From positions 1 to 64,000 of the forward strand of contig NTMA01000131.1 in assembly GCA_002917075.1 (NCBI GenBank): DNA of 64,000 nt. The letters run 5' to 3'. The notes beneath the pieces were generated by a model. That model was not told where the DNA came from. It saw nothing but the letters and a program-made list of their open reading frames with translations, and searched no databases. The translations under genes and the position numbers were made by a program. The DNA is from Hawksworthiomyces lignivorus (taxonomy: Eukaryota > Ascomycota > Sordariomycetes > Ophiostomatales > Ophiostomataceae). Positions 1-12,041 of the stretch are shown in pieces; the stretch's first letter is position 1, and the number at the start of each line of letters is the position of its first letter.

Positions 1-1886
1 GCGGTGCGGGCGGGCGGCGCTGGCGGCGCGGACGGCGCGGGCGTAGACGGCGTGGCGGCGGCGGCCGCCGACGTGGGCGTCTGGGCCTGGCTCTGCTGGG
101 CGGCGGCGTCCAGGAGGTCGTCGCCGCCCAGGTCGCTGCGCAGGCGCGCCTCCAGCGCAGCCACGTCGTCGAGCACGCAGCAGGCCTCGAGGTAGCTGCT
201 GGCGCGCACCTGCAGGCGGGCCAGGTGCGACTCGCCAGCGGCCTTGCCGGCGGAGAGGACCAGCTCGATGGCGTTCCAGCAGGTCTGCACGGCCTTGCGG
301 TACAGGGTGCCGCACTGCGTGGCCAGCTGCTCCAGCACGGCCTCGGACACCATCTCCGAGTCCTGGCGCGGCACCAGGTTCTCCAGCCGCGTCCACATGC
401 CAATGGACAGCAGCAGCATCGCCAGCGAGTACAGGTCGAAGACGCGCGGGTCCGCGTCCACAATCGGCGGCGCGCCCGGCGCGAACGAGTTGGCGTTGAG
501 CGGGTGCTGGTGCAGCCGCGAGCTGCGCCGCGTGATGGCGCTCTTGCGCGGGCTCGGCGTGTCCGGGAACAGGTCAAACGACGAGATCAGCGGCTTGCGA
601 ATGTCCACCTGCGACACGTCCGACGCCGGCGTGCCCGCCTCGGGAAAGTCCACGCGCCCAAACAGGATGCTCGCGTCCACCAGGTTGCCGTGCGCGATGC
701 CCTTGGCGTGCATCTCGAACACGGCGTTGGCCAGGTTCGCCGCCAGCCGGAACTTGGCCTCCAGCCGCGGCTCGAACCCGGGGCTGCCCAGCAGATCGCC
801 AAGCGAGTACAGACAAGACCGCATGTTCTGCGGCAGCTGCATGCCGCCCGCCGCCGGCACCAGCGCGTGGAACGACGCCGGGAACTGGTACACCAGCCCC
901 AGCCGCGACCGCTCCATGTCTTCAAAGTAGCCAAGCAGCCGCGGGACGCCCGTCCACGAGTCCATCAGCCGCGGCGCCTCGCCCTGCAGGCCCGCCGACA
1001 GCTTCTCGAACCGCGCCATCGACGGCATGATGCCCGTCGTCGAGAACACGGGGTCAAAGTACGCGTACTCCAGCAGCAGCGGCGCGTAGCTCTGCCCTGG
1101 CGGCCGCGCCGCCAGCTCCGCGTACGCCTGCTTGCTCATAAATACCACCTCGCGCGTCATGGGGTCCTCGGGCGGCCGCGTGCTCGACTCGATGATCGTC
1201 AGCGTCGCCGAGTCGATCTGCTGCGGCACCTGCATCCGCGACGGCTCATACAGCTTGGCCTGCTCCATGCTCGTCAGCGACTGCGTCGCCGAGAGCGGCG
1301 CCGTGTGGCTGGGCGCGTGCTTTGGTGACCACGGCGGCAGTTTGTTGCTGCTGGCCATTGTGGCCGCCGACGACCGCGTCCGCGAGAGGTCGTATAAGGT
1401 GTCAATGGACACGGTCAGGTCCCGCACCAGGTCGGCAAAGCGTGCCTTGTCCCAGGTGACGATCGGCAGCTTGCGGTCGCGGTCCCAGTCGCGGTCGGCG
1501 GCGGCTGCCTTGGCCTTTTCTGATGTGTTGTCCCGGCTGTCACCACCGACCAGTCGCTTCGAGCTCAGCCAGAGCGGCTCCACCTCCGCCAGGGTCTCCT
1601 TGATGGTCGACATGATGCTGCCCACGACCTCGCTCAGGCCGGCCCGCGATAGTGAAGAGTCGATCAGCACCTCGGATGACTGGCTGGGGTCGGACCACTC
1701 GAGGCCCCAACTGACGAGGCGGTCCTTTTGGATCCGCAGCTTCCGGTGAAGGGCCTTGATCTCCGGGTCTTCGGCATTCTGCACAGGCTCCTTGACGAAG
1801 TCCGATGACTTCTTGGTATCGTTGTACAGCCGGCTCAGCCGCCGCTGGAACGGCATCTGAAGGCCGGGCATAAAATAAGAATCCAT
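1..1886 (-). CDS. HeLo-domain protein with kinase-like domain (partial, cut by left edge)
   Basis: The reading frame is open without a stop from an ATG at 1886 to the window edge, giving about 628 codons; the C-terminus lies outside. A second in-frame ATG is at 1871. Residues about 20-180 are helical and read like the HeLo/prion-inhibition domain of fungal cell-death and incompatibility proteins, with a run of the type KLRIQKDRLVSWG. Residues about 225-560 look like the degenerate kinase domain often fused to HeLo: the catalytic loop reads HGN at 399-401 where active kinases have HRD, the DFG site is replaced by FDL at 437-439, and a kinase-like helix FDLYSLAMLLL follows near 483. The visible C-terminus is Ala/Pro/Ser-rich. 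By family knowledge such proteins act in non-self recognition or programmed cell death at membranes; that role is inferred here. No introns are needed. An inactive signalling scaffold is the main alternative. Confidence 0.68.
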   Translation of the reverse strand, partial: MDSYFMPGLQMPFQRRLSRLYNDTKKSSDFVKEPVQNAEDPEIKALHRKLRIQKDRLVSWGLEWSDPSQSSEVLIDSSLSRAGLSEVVGSIMSTIKETLAEVEPLWLSSKRLVGGDSRDNTSEKAKAAAADRDWDRDRKLPIVTWDKARFADLVRDLTVSIDTLYDLSRTRSSAATMASSNKLPPWSPKHAPSHTAPLSATQSLTSMEQAKLYEPSRMQVPQQIDSATLTIIESSTRPPEDPMTREVVFMSKQAYAELAARPPGQSYAPLLLEYAYFDPVFSTTGIMPSMARFEKLSAGLQGEAPRLMDSWTGVPRLLGYFEDMERSRLGLVYQFPASFHALVPAAGGMQLPQNMRSCLYSLGDLLGSPGFEPRLEAKFRLAANLANAVFEMHAKGIAHGNLVDASILFGRVDFPEAGTPASDVSQVDIRKPLISSFDLFPDTPSPRKSAITRRSSRLHQHPLNANSFAPGAPPIVDADPRVFDLYSLAMLLLSIGMWTRLENLVPRQDSEMVSEAVLEQLATQCGTLYRKAVQTCWNAIELVLSAGKAAGESHLARLQVRASSYLEACCVLDDVAALEARLRSDLGGDDLLDAAAQQSQAQTPTSAAAAATPSTPAPSAPPAPPART

Positions 1887-4124
1887 TTTGGCGAAGATAT
1901 ACAGGGCTATTCGAAAGAGAGAGAGATGGGCCGGCAACTAAAGGCCTGGCGAGATAGGTGGGGTCCTCTCAATACGAAAACGGTTGTTGTTCAGTCCTCT
2001 CTCCAGATATGGCGTAGTAGAGTGAATAGTATGCGAATCGTGTTGTTCTTTCGCTTTGTTTTTGTCTCTGCTTGGTGTATACAGAACAATAAGAGTCCAG
2101 ATGTACGTGAACCTGCAATTATCGTGATGCAGAAACGTATATGAAGGACTGTTTGATAGGCAGCAGGTTTAGAGGTGAGCGATTCTAGGGCATGTCAGGT
2201 GAGTGGAGTCACTCTTTGCCCTCTCAGAGAAGTATAGCCAGCAGACTGCTCTCACTTATTCGGCTGCCTGCAGTGGGTTTGCCTCTCTCTTGGTACTCGT
2301 AGAGTTCTCCAAAGCTCGCACTCTGACTGGACGCAGCGACCCTTTTTTTTTAGTTACGAGATGCTAGAAAATGCTGCTGCCTGTTTTCCGTGTGAGGCTT
2401 CGCCGAAGCGCCACAGCGCACCAATAAGAGCGAGGGGTCGTTGGAGGGGGACCGTGACGCAGCGCCTCAAGGCCTCGTAACAGACAGTGCAATACAGTAC
2501 ACTGTGAAGAAACAAACACGGTAGGCGTGATCTTGTCGGTTAGTCAGCAGTTATTAGGTTAGTCGTTAGTCAGCGCTGTCCAGGCTGATAAGGCCAGGAA
2601 ATTGGGAACTCGTCATCACAAGAGCGGAACGTCACAGAGACACCATAAAGAGAGTGCGGAACAGGGGTCCCCCAATTTGCTGAGCAGAGAAGCTCCGCTA
2701 TTTTTCATCTATTTTGCTGGGCTCTCTTTATATTGCATTTTATTATTGCTTTTTGACATTACCGTACAATGTACATGCAGCAGCGCTGCAGTGTGCTCTT
2801 TTACTAGTATTACAAGTACCTGTGTCTCGGCTAGCATTGAACCAACAGAGATTGCTGCTATAGCCGTCATCGCCCAAATTCTCGATAGTGGGAAATATAA
2901 ACAGATAAACAGACCGGCAGGAAAAGCCGAGCATGCGCCATGTAGTCACAGAGAGACCCTGGGCGCTCCCTCTCCCCTGTCTCTGTTAGGATCCCGAAAA
3001 GGCTCCGAGGAGCTAAGTCTGCAGCCTTTCGAAAGAGATGCAGAGTTTGCAGCAAATGCTGATACAGAGAGAGAGAGACAGAGAGGCAGAGAGGCAGAGA
3101 GGTAGAGAAAGGGAAAAATCTGCTGCTGATGCTCCACAAGAAGGCATTTCACATGGAAGCATTTCACAAAAAGATATTTCACGATGGACATCTGAGAGAG
3201 CGATATCCAGAGCAACTAAGCCAAAGTGTGAACTCATGTGAGCTCTCTGGAGCAATAGAAAAGTCAATCTAGTGGTGGATTCGTCGGTCCCAGACAAAAG
3301 GAAATTGTTTCTAAAAATGTGGCGATCGCAAGCCGGTATGATGCGGTTGGAAACGGGGCTTCTTTCATATAGCAGGACCTTGTAGACGGCGTGACCGTCG
3401 GTTGGTTCCTCGGCCGAAACAGAAGATATATAGCATCGTCATCATGGTGGCCCTATTGGATGAAGAACAATAGATGGGGAAAAGGGGGAAGAAAGGGGGG
3501 CTAGGTCATTTGGACTGAGACGACAAAACGACCACCCTATATCTCTCTTCCTATGTTCTCACGATGCCGGATTTCCATGTGAAATGCGGCAGGCTATGCA
3601 CCGCTGGAGGGCAGAGTAGATTAAAGCATGACCCGTCCCTCCCTTTTCGTCTCTGCAAGCTAGTCACCTATCCCAGGGACTCCTCTTTCTCGCGCTGTGC
3701 TCTGGTTTTGGGTCATCCTGTTTGCTAGTCCTTCGTGGCGTGCCTCTCTCTGATTCCTTCTCTGTTTTATTTAGCCTGTTGCTTCCCAGCTTTACTGGGC
3801 TTGTTAAGCCTTCATATTTCTCGGCCTATCCTTCTTGTTCGTTCGTTCTCCGCTTCTCTGCCCTTGTCTTATATTTGTGTTTGCCTTCCTTTTTCCTGCA
3901 GCTGTAGACAATTCTCGCTCCTCCTCTCTCCTCGAAACCGAGCTTCATCTGTACATGTCGTGGAGCAGCACAGTCTGACCAGCAAAAGCACAACACAAAC
4001 GACATGCGGCTCTGCCTTCGTCCACCAGGGGGTCGGGTATCGAGAGACTAGAAAAGACATATATTCTAAAGAAAACGCCAATACGCTCCTTCAGAGGCTG
4101 GTACAAACTACTCGCCAAAACAGC
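1887..4124. other. Intergenic region between HeLo gene and MFS transporter
   Basis: I see no convincing gene here. Open frames are short, use mixed codons and match no family I know. The left part is the promoter side of the minus-strand HeLo gene. A purine-rich GA/GAGGCA tract lies near 3065-3110. The segment from about 3640 to 4124 is pyrimidine-rich and probably holds the promoter and leader of the transporter that starts at 4125. Confidence 0.5.
3065..3110. repeat. GA-rich low-complexity tract
   Basis: An alternating GA run grades into imperfect copies of an 8-base AGAGAGGC-like unit. It is visible directly and sits in an intergenic stretch with no supported gene. Confidence 0.7.
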
Positions 4125-5980
4125 ATGGCTGCCCGCACGGGTGGGCCTCTTCTGGCTGAACGCCAGAAGCCAGAAGCCGCCCCAGCTGCTGGTGTAGCTG
4201 CACATCCTGCTCCTCCTCTTTCGGCCATCTCAGCCACCGCCGCCCTCGAACCGAAACAGTCACAACATCATGACGAGCAACAACGGCCGCCCTCACTTAC
4301 CTTCGATCCTACAGCGGAGCGGCGCTTAGTCTGGAAGCTCGACCTAGTCGTCCTGCCGGTGCTGATGGTGCTGATGTTCTTCTCCACCTTGGACCGCTTA
4401 AGCATATCAAGCACTATGAAGTCCCTTGGACTGCTGCGAGAACTCGAACTGTCCACGACAAAGTACAGTGTGGCCTATTTTGTAAGTTGTAAACCATGGC
4501 GAACGAAGTTCTCTCCAGAACGGACCTTTATTATTTGAATATAGGATCTGACCGCCAGGCTTGTTACATTTCATTTATTGTGTTTGCAATCCCTAGCAAC
4601 ATGCTCCTCTGCACGATCCGCCCGTCGTGGTATCTGGGAGGGCTCATTGTGTGCTGGGGCGTAGTCTATCTGTGCAGCGGGTTTTCGCGGACAGCCGACA
4701 CTCTCGTGGGGCTGCGGTTTCTTCTCGGCGCGCTCCAGGCCGGCCTCCAGCCGGGCGTCATCTACCTGAGCTCTCTCTACTACACGCGCTACGAGTACCA
4801 GAAGCGGCTGAGTTTTCTCTTTCTCGGCGCACTTTTGGGGTCTGCCTTTGCGCCGCTGCTGGCCTTTACGATCGGCAAGGGTCTGCGGGGCCGAAACGAC
4901 TATGAGGCCTGGCGGTGGGTGTTTATCGTGGAAGGGGCGATCACGGCCGGGATTGGTGTGCTCGCGGGCTTTCTCATTGTCGACGAGCCGGCACGGTGCC
5001 GTTATCTATCGGCAGACGAGAGACGACTGCTGGCACAGCGGCTGACAGCAGCGGCAGCGACGGGGACCTACGACGGCGGTACCGGCAGTGGAAACGGCAG
5101 CATCAGCATTGACGGAAACGGCGTAGGTAGCATATGCAGAATGGACCGCCTCGACAGCCGCGCACTCTGGCGCATCCTGACAGACTACAAGATTTGGCTA
5201 GGGTATGCAAGATATCAAATATCACTTCCTCCCTCTTCCCCCCAAAAGTTTTTTGTCCTTCAGCGGCATCAAGTCGGGCTAACTCTCTCTCTCTCTTTCC
5301 CGCCGAGCAGGTCCGTCGTCTACATGGGCATGGCCACCACGGCGCAGAGCGTGGCCTTTTTCATGTCCAGCATCCTGCACGACTTTGGGTGGAAGTCGCG
5401 CGACGTGCAGCTGCACACGATCCCGCTGTACCTGGTGGCGGCCGTGTTCATGCTGGGGGCGGCGGCGCTGTCGGACCGCCTGCGCCTGCGCTACGCCTTC
5501 ATCCTGGCCAGCGCCATCGTCGCCACCATCGGCTACTGCATGCTGCTCGACCAGACCTGGATGAACCGCGAGGCCAAGTACGGCGCCAGCTTCCTCATCT
5601 GCATCGGCGGCTTCGCCGCCACCCCCATCAGCGCCGGCTGGCTCGCCGACAACCTGGCCGGCCGCTGGAAGCGCGCCATCGGCCTCGCCGTCCAGAACGC
5701 CCTCGGCGCCGGCGTCGCCCAGATCGTCGCCGCCAACGTCTACCTGGCCGCCGAGAGCCCCTCGTACCCCACCGGCTACGGCGTCGCCCTCGGCCTCCTC
5801 TGGGCCGGCGCCCTGGCCGCCACAGGGCTGGTCTACCTCGTGTGGGACGAGAACCGCCGCCGGGACCTCGGCGAGGTGCGTGTCGTCCGCCGCCGCCTGC
5901 TCGCGCCGCTCCAGAGGCCGTACGAGGAGGTGGTCGACAACGCCGGGGACGACTACCCGGCATTTCGATATACCATGTGA
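4125..5980 (+). CDS. MFS transporter, anion:cation symporter (allantoate permease-like) family
   Basis: Three exons, 4125-4481, 4559-5202 and 5311-5980, give 556 residues, normal for this family. Intron 1 (77 nt, GTAAGT...CAG) is phase 0; removing it restores the spacing between YSVA and IPSN seen in Dal5/Tna1-type permeases. Intron 2 (108 nt) is phase 2. After a polar N-terminal tail of about 60 residues, TM1 carries the family-like run KLDLVVLPVLMVLMFFSTLDR, and about twelve hydrophobic segments follow with a hydrophilic central loop near the second intron. Known members import organic anions, vitamins or allantoate across the plasma membrane with protons; the substrate here cannot be told from sequence. 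The gene stands alone, with about 2 kb of non-coding DNA upstream and 10 kb downstream. Intron 2 has no in-frame stop, so retention would add 36 residues. Confidence 0.88.
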
Positions 5981-8900
5981 TGAGAAGCGGGACACGAAAT
6001 ACCGGGGCAGATATCACATACTCATAAAGAAACAAGCAAAAAAATATTGGCACGGTTGGGAGTTCAAGGTGCTACAGGGACCAGAGGAAGGAAAAGAGAG
6101 AAGCGGGAGTCTCATCTTTTCCTACCAATTCCGGGCAGGGTGGCGTTTGTACTCTTTCTTCCTTCATAGCTCGGAGATTCTAACTTGTATTTGTCTCTTC
6201 TCAATTGAATATCAAATTATTCTTGAATCGAAAGAGGTTCGCTTTGTAAGAAGTGCTCAGCTACATTTCTCTCATGACATTACAACTCTTAAAAAAATAC
6301 ATCTCCATGTAAACTATCCCTCAAAAACAACTTGTCTCTAATAGATTATGGGCTCGAAATACCCAGATATCTCATAAAAAACCCATCCCCTTCATCGCTG
6401 TTGCATTAGCGTGGCTCTACATATTTATAAACCAGCATGTAAGATATTATACAAGTGACATGTCCATGCAGCTGGAGCATAGAAGGCCGAATTGCTCACT
6501 CTTCTGACAGTACTAGAATTCAGTGCCTTAAGGAGATTTAATGCCCACTTGAGAGCGTCTTGATTTAACAAGATAGGCACCGAGGCGATTCAATAACAAC
6601 TTGCTATCTAGACGTCACCAGCAGACAAAAGACGTTTAGTACAGAGCGAGGCTGTCATAGTCTACCGATCTACCTTGTCAACCTCGACCCCTGAATCGGA
6701 TCGGGAGGATCACAGAACCCATGGATTGAAGCAGCGGGAATAGATCGCGCATAACTCGGACGGCGTTGTTTTGCTTGACGTCTTTTGCCTCGGATCCTCA
6801 GCTCGGAGCAACTCATTTGGCGTTCTCCAGGTGCTAGAGCTCGGATGTGATTGACTTTTTAAGCAATCGTCTTGCACGAGTACGTGTACATACCTAGTCG
6901 GCGTTTACGCAGCATACGGCGTACGCGGACGCGCAGATTGTTTTACGGGTTGAAGTATCTGTACGGCGTATTACTGGAGGGCGCACTGACAGATGCAGGC
7001 GTCAGCCGTAGGATTACAGCTGGCCTTGGCTTGGGCTTCGGTCAGAAAAAACTAACCGTCCACCGGGTCTGATTACTGGCTTAACAGCCTTGCTTCAGGC
7101 ACCTCCTCGAAAGGGCAGGAGGTGCAGACAGCATTGAGCAGAAAAGATCACGGCGCTTGGGAGCGCGGCGACCACAGTCTTCCCGACGGTGGAAAGGATT
7201 CCTCATGAAGCTGTTTCGCAATTTTGCTTCGGGGATAATCTTCGCCACCGTACAGAACAGAGAGCTGCCAGAATCCTACGCAGCGTGCCTCCCTGCATAT
7301 TACCGCCGCAATGCACCATACATTCTCACATATGCTCGTAAAATGTCTAATGTGAATGCGCATCTTTATGTGCACAGACAAGGAGCAATTTTGTACATAC
7401 GCCGTAGATACGTGAACGGGATGAACGAGCTGTGCCGCACACTGACGGAATGTGTCCGCAAACGCTACCGAGCAGATGCGGAAACGAATTAGATCATTGG
7501 AGCTGAAAAAGGGGCTTTTAAACTCAAGCCGCATCTCTTGGCAGGCACCTTTGTGCGGAGAGATGTTCCAACCGTGGTTCTTTTCCAACCTTGGCACTTT
7601 TTTTTTTTCTTCTTTTTCCCTCTACTCCCTCCCCAAGCACGGTTGAGTTGCCCTCGAGGAACACTTTTTCCTTACTCGAGACCACCATCAACCTGTCGCT
7701 GTGGGAGGTGTGTTCGATTGCAAGTCAAACTTGTTGCGAAACAAGCGCACTTGCTGCAGAGGCACTGATAAGAGCGGCTCTCTGTGTACGCCCATTGGTG
7801 GAAGAGCCAAGATGCAAAAGCGCGACCAACTGATATGGGAGTTACAAGATACTGGAGGAAGAGGCCGCAGATACGACGCGGCGAGATGACTGGTGAATGC
7901 ATATCGTGGTTTTGTTCCAGAGCCAACCGCAGTTTTCTTTGTTCCCACGAGGAACAAAAAAAAGGGTGTAGAGAATCCATTTTTTTTTGTTCAGCTCAAT
8001 GCCCTGGCTGGCCTGAGCTTTCCTTTCATTATGCTCTGCTTTCACACTTGTCTTGCACCGTCTACTTCACGACGAACCTTGGTGCTAAAACCGGGCAAGA
8101 AATATTCATGCTAAACCGATAAATCCTGATACCAGTCTCAGCCAGGGACAGGTGCTGGCGCGGTGCTCCCCTTTGAGACCTTGCTCCGGCATAGCAGCAG
8201 CCTTAAGGTTTTCCACCGATTCGGCCACATCGGACTAGTTTTGGCCTTCTTTTGACTCTATCCTAGCGTATCTAGAGACAGAAAGAAAACCAAAATATGA
8301 AGTACGGAGTAGCCCTCATAACGCATAATTCAGACCGGGTCCGTGGTTTTCTGGAACAGCTAGCACGCCCGACCTTGCTGGTGGATCATCGCGATCGGGA
8401 ACAAATGCTATTAGTCGGCATACGAGTCTGCCCTCTGAAGAGCTGCTCAAGGCGTGGTACGCGTGGATCTGTGGAGAAGCCGAAGTAGTCGCCGACAAGA
8501 TAGCTGCACATCAAAGTAAATGAAGCCCGTACGCATACACTTTATACCGGGTGTCTTGGAATTCCCAGACCAAGGTTTGCCGTTTCTGTACCAAGATCGA
8601 CAGCCATTAGTGGATATATGCAAGAAAAAGAAACGAAAACACGAGGCGTTTTTTGTGCACAATTGCAAGGACAAGGATGGAGAGTAAAATAAAGGAAAAA
8701 GAAAAGAAAGCAAAGCCCAAAAGCGCATGGTCGAGGCTGTCTCAAGAGACGCAGCAGCAGGGGAGGAAGATAATGCCAAGCCCAATGGCGTAGAACGCCA
8801 TCGCCCAAGATAAGGAAGGGTCGGAACGGGTTTGAAGCGAATCCACACTGGTTGTTGATCATTGAGGAAGAAGAAAGCTGCCAGGGGCTGATGCGCACTA

Positions 8901-10591
8901 ACTTTTCCCCCATTCCTTTTCCAAACAGACAAGAAGCCGTTCAGGCTGGATCTCACAGGGTGTGTTTGCTTTATTCGTTTTTCTCAACATGCCGTAATCC
9001 AAATAACAAAAGCAAAAGCAAAAGCAAAAAGAGAGCATGCGGCTGTCGTGTTGTGGGGAACAGAAGAAATCGTGTGGAGCTGCTAAAACGAACTCGTACT
9101 TGCGTCGTAGATGAGAGAGGCCGTGCGCTGCAGACAAAGGAGGAAAAACACCGGCTTCTTCTGCAGTCCTCTTGCAAGGTGCTCATTCTTGCGCTATTCC
9201 CCAGACTGGCCCCTTTCGACTCCTGTGTATGCTTAAGACGTAAGGGAAATTGGCGATGGCGGAGACGAGCACAGCAAAGCCAGAGTAGCCCGATGCGGCC
9301 GGCCTGTCCACACCGAGAAGACCAGGCTCACCGTAAAGTTGCCCCTGTTGCCATTTTCTCTGGCCCTGCAACTCACTCAGACAAGTACGTTTCTCGCACG
9401 AAGCTGTTCTCCACGCCGCGCAATGCAATAGTCCGTTTTTGGTTCTTCGATAATACGGGCCTGCGGAATTGTTGGGCATCGCACGAGAGAGGGCCGAGGG
9501 AAATGCTCCAGAGATGCTGGAAAGATGAAGGAGCGCACAGAAGGAAGCTGCAGAAACATCCAAGCTTGTTAAATTAACTGCATTGCATACGTCTGGGCGA
9601 TAATGCGCGCACGACATATTCGTTCTCCCTATGTGCGTCGTACAGATGAGGCACTGTTTCTCTACGCAGTGAGGCGGACCTGTGGTGTCGTCGAAGCAGA
9701 GGCCATCATGCGAGCCTCACCCGGTTCTCTCGTGTGGCGGCCGAAGCGCACAGAGCTTCCACGGGTAGACCCTTTTCCCCCCATTCCTTTTCATGATTGT
9801 GGAGTGCTTTTCGTCTATCAGCACTTTGTTGGGAAAAGAGAGGTCCACATCGCCTGCCCCTTTGTGGGTTGTAGTTGTTTTACGAAAGAGAAAAAAAAAC
9901 CTCCGTAGCTGCCTCCTTGCCGTGCTCGCACGCCTTTTCCTGTCTCCCAAGACCCAGCATCACGATGTTCCTGGTAGGCTAAGACTTCCTCATCTCAAAC
10001 CATTTTCAGCTGCGCTTAATGCAGCCTCAAGAAACTTTTTGCCATTCAGGAAGTAGCCAGAGATTATTTAGTTTGGTATTCGTGACCATTGTGCTCTATT
10101 GAGAAGAGGACAGATGCGTGATGGAGAGAGTATTGCCTTGGCAATATATGGTGAAGTGGCCTTGTCTCACTCGAAACTGTCCTAGCTTCGATAATTATGA
10201 CCAAACAAGCAATGCAGAATACTAGTACGAGGCACGAGAGTGAACCTTTTTTATTTGCCCAGAATTGGAGAAATACTACGCTGTACCTGAAAGAAGCTGG
10301 CTGTTCGAATGTTCCTGAGCCAGGTCCGCACGGTTGGTGGGCGATCCTCCCGGGGTCTCCTTACATGCTCCTGACGAGCACTCCTGTTGGCGTGTGACCT
10401 TGGGCGTACTCGTACCTGAATTCTGTTGGAACCTGTTGTAATACAGTGATCGTCATTACCCAAACCAAATTCATCGAGGCACGAGCTCCCAGACACAAAG
10501 AAAAAGACCCTGCGTGCAGGGACATGCAATTTTGTCTTGCTCCACCTTTTCGGACGAGGGCAGAGAAAAAAGACAAAGAGGGTACCTGAAG

Positions 10592-10605
10592 TCTCCGTAC
10601 GGAGA
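10592..10605. repeat. 14-bp perfect palindrome TCTCCGTACGGAGA
   Basis: The sequence equals its own reverse complement. It shares the CTCCGTA/TACGGAG core with the recurrent nonamer found elsewhere in the window. Its function is unknown; a dimeric regulator site is possible. Confidence 0.6.
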
Positions 10606-12001
10606 GTAACCACAAGTGGTATTCACCCAATTGCTCCCGGTCTCGCTGCCTCTAGACAGGCAAACGAAACCGAGCAAAGACTAGTATGCGGTCTGATACC
10701 TTTGTTTCTTTTTGTTCCTGGAAGACGTCTAGAAAGAGACATACGTAAACCTCGAGATGGATACACATACATACAGTCCCATTTTACGGGGAGACGAGAG
10801 GAACAGTAGCACTCCATGTCGGTTCGTTATCATGGCCATGTGTGCTGCGGAGTCGGAGAACCTAAATTGTACTCCATACGTCGTATGTCCCCCTCCTCGA
10901 ACAGGATGAGCTTTTCATCTAGTTTTCACTCCAAACATCGTGTGAGCCAACCCGCTGCCTCTTCTGGTAGATGTTTAATTTTGATGAATGCATTTCTGCC
11001 TTCGTGGTTCTCAGAACACATTCCAGATGTCTTAAGATGTTGCAGTGTGTGGTATCCGCAAAAAGACAATGAGAAGAGGCGCATCGTCTAGTTGGCAATG
11101 AGACATCTTCTCCATATTTTTATTTACTAAATTTTATATTTTGCCTGCGCACGGAGTCTCGATGTCTTTTTAGCTACATATCTTTAGCGAGAATGGTCTT
11201 GCGTGCTCAGAAGCACGTTGTGCAACTTTACTGGGAGATGCAGGTACTGGACCGAATGTAGCTAGGCTGCATAAGAGTGCTGAGGAGAACGGCGAAGAGT
11301 CTTTTTCGTACGACAGAGCGTGGACGAGAAATGAGACACGAAGACAGGACTAGCGCTGTCAACCAAGACATGACAAGACAAGAAACGTGCTAAAAGCAAA
11401 AAGGGGCCTGACCCGTTTGGCTTGGACCGCCCATCCACCGAGAGCAGACTATTTTTTTTTGCTTTTTCATTTCAATGCTTCCCGACCGCTAGCCGTTAGC
11501 AGTACCTGAGAGGGAAATGCCCTTTTCGAGCGAATCGTGATGGGCTTGGAAAACCACTCTTTTGCTCTTCCTGTACACACACCGCAGAGCATCGTTCCAC
11601 ACTTTGGTTCCCATGTTTTGCTCGATCGTTCTTGTGGGTGTGTATGTACCGCCCTTCTGGTTCAGCAGCTCTTTTGAGTAATATTCCGCGCTTCAAATAT
11701 GTATCCTTTTTGCATCTTTTCTTGGTTCTCGTGTATTGAGGAGTGCCTTTTTTGCGATTGCTCCAGCCCCGTCGTCCACACGCCGAGGCAGGTCCGTAGC
11801 AAACGTTCAAGAGGCCTCTATACCAAATGTAGGAAACGAGAAGCAGAGCGCGAGCTAGTGTGTAGGAGTACGAGTGCACAGAGCGTACTTTATTTAACTT
11901 CGGCCTCTCGTGACGAGAGTAGCTGCTGGCGGCCGCAGGCTACTGCGTTGTAAAATCTTTAGGCAGCGTTATTCGGAGGCGTGGAATCACTAGCGGTGAT
12001 G

Positions 12002-12041
12002 ATACGCAGCCTATTGCATACGCAGCCTATTGCATACGCAG
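12002..12041. repeat. 16-bp tandem repeat, 2.5 copies
   Basis: The unit ATACGCAGCCTATTGC is repeated exactly twice and followed by its first eight bases. It lies in the gene-poor region. Confidence 0.85.

Noticed and set aside
225..1328. A 367-codon plus-strand frame opposite the HeLo gene
   Set aside because: It is Arg/His/Gln-rich with no motif, and the minus strand carries a coherent two-domain protein.
2602..3105. A 167-codon plus-strand frame upstream of the MFS gene
   Set aside because: It has low-quality composition, ends in a GA microsatellite and shows no motif or splice support.
8852..9577. A 241-codon plus-strand frame in the gene desert
   Set aside because: It has mixed AT-rich codons, runs of Lys-Ser from an AAAAGC repeat and no recognisable motif. 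It is probably chance.
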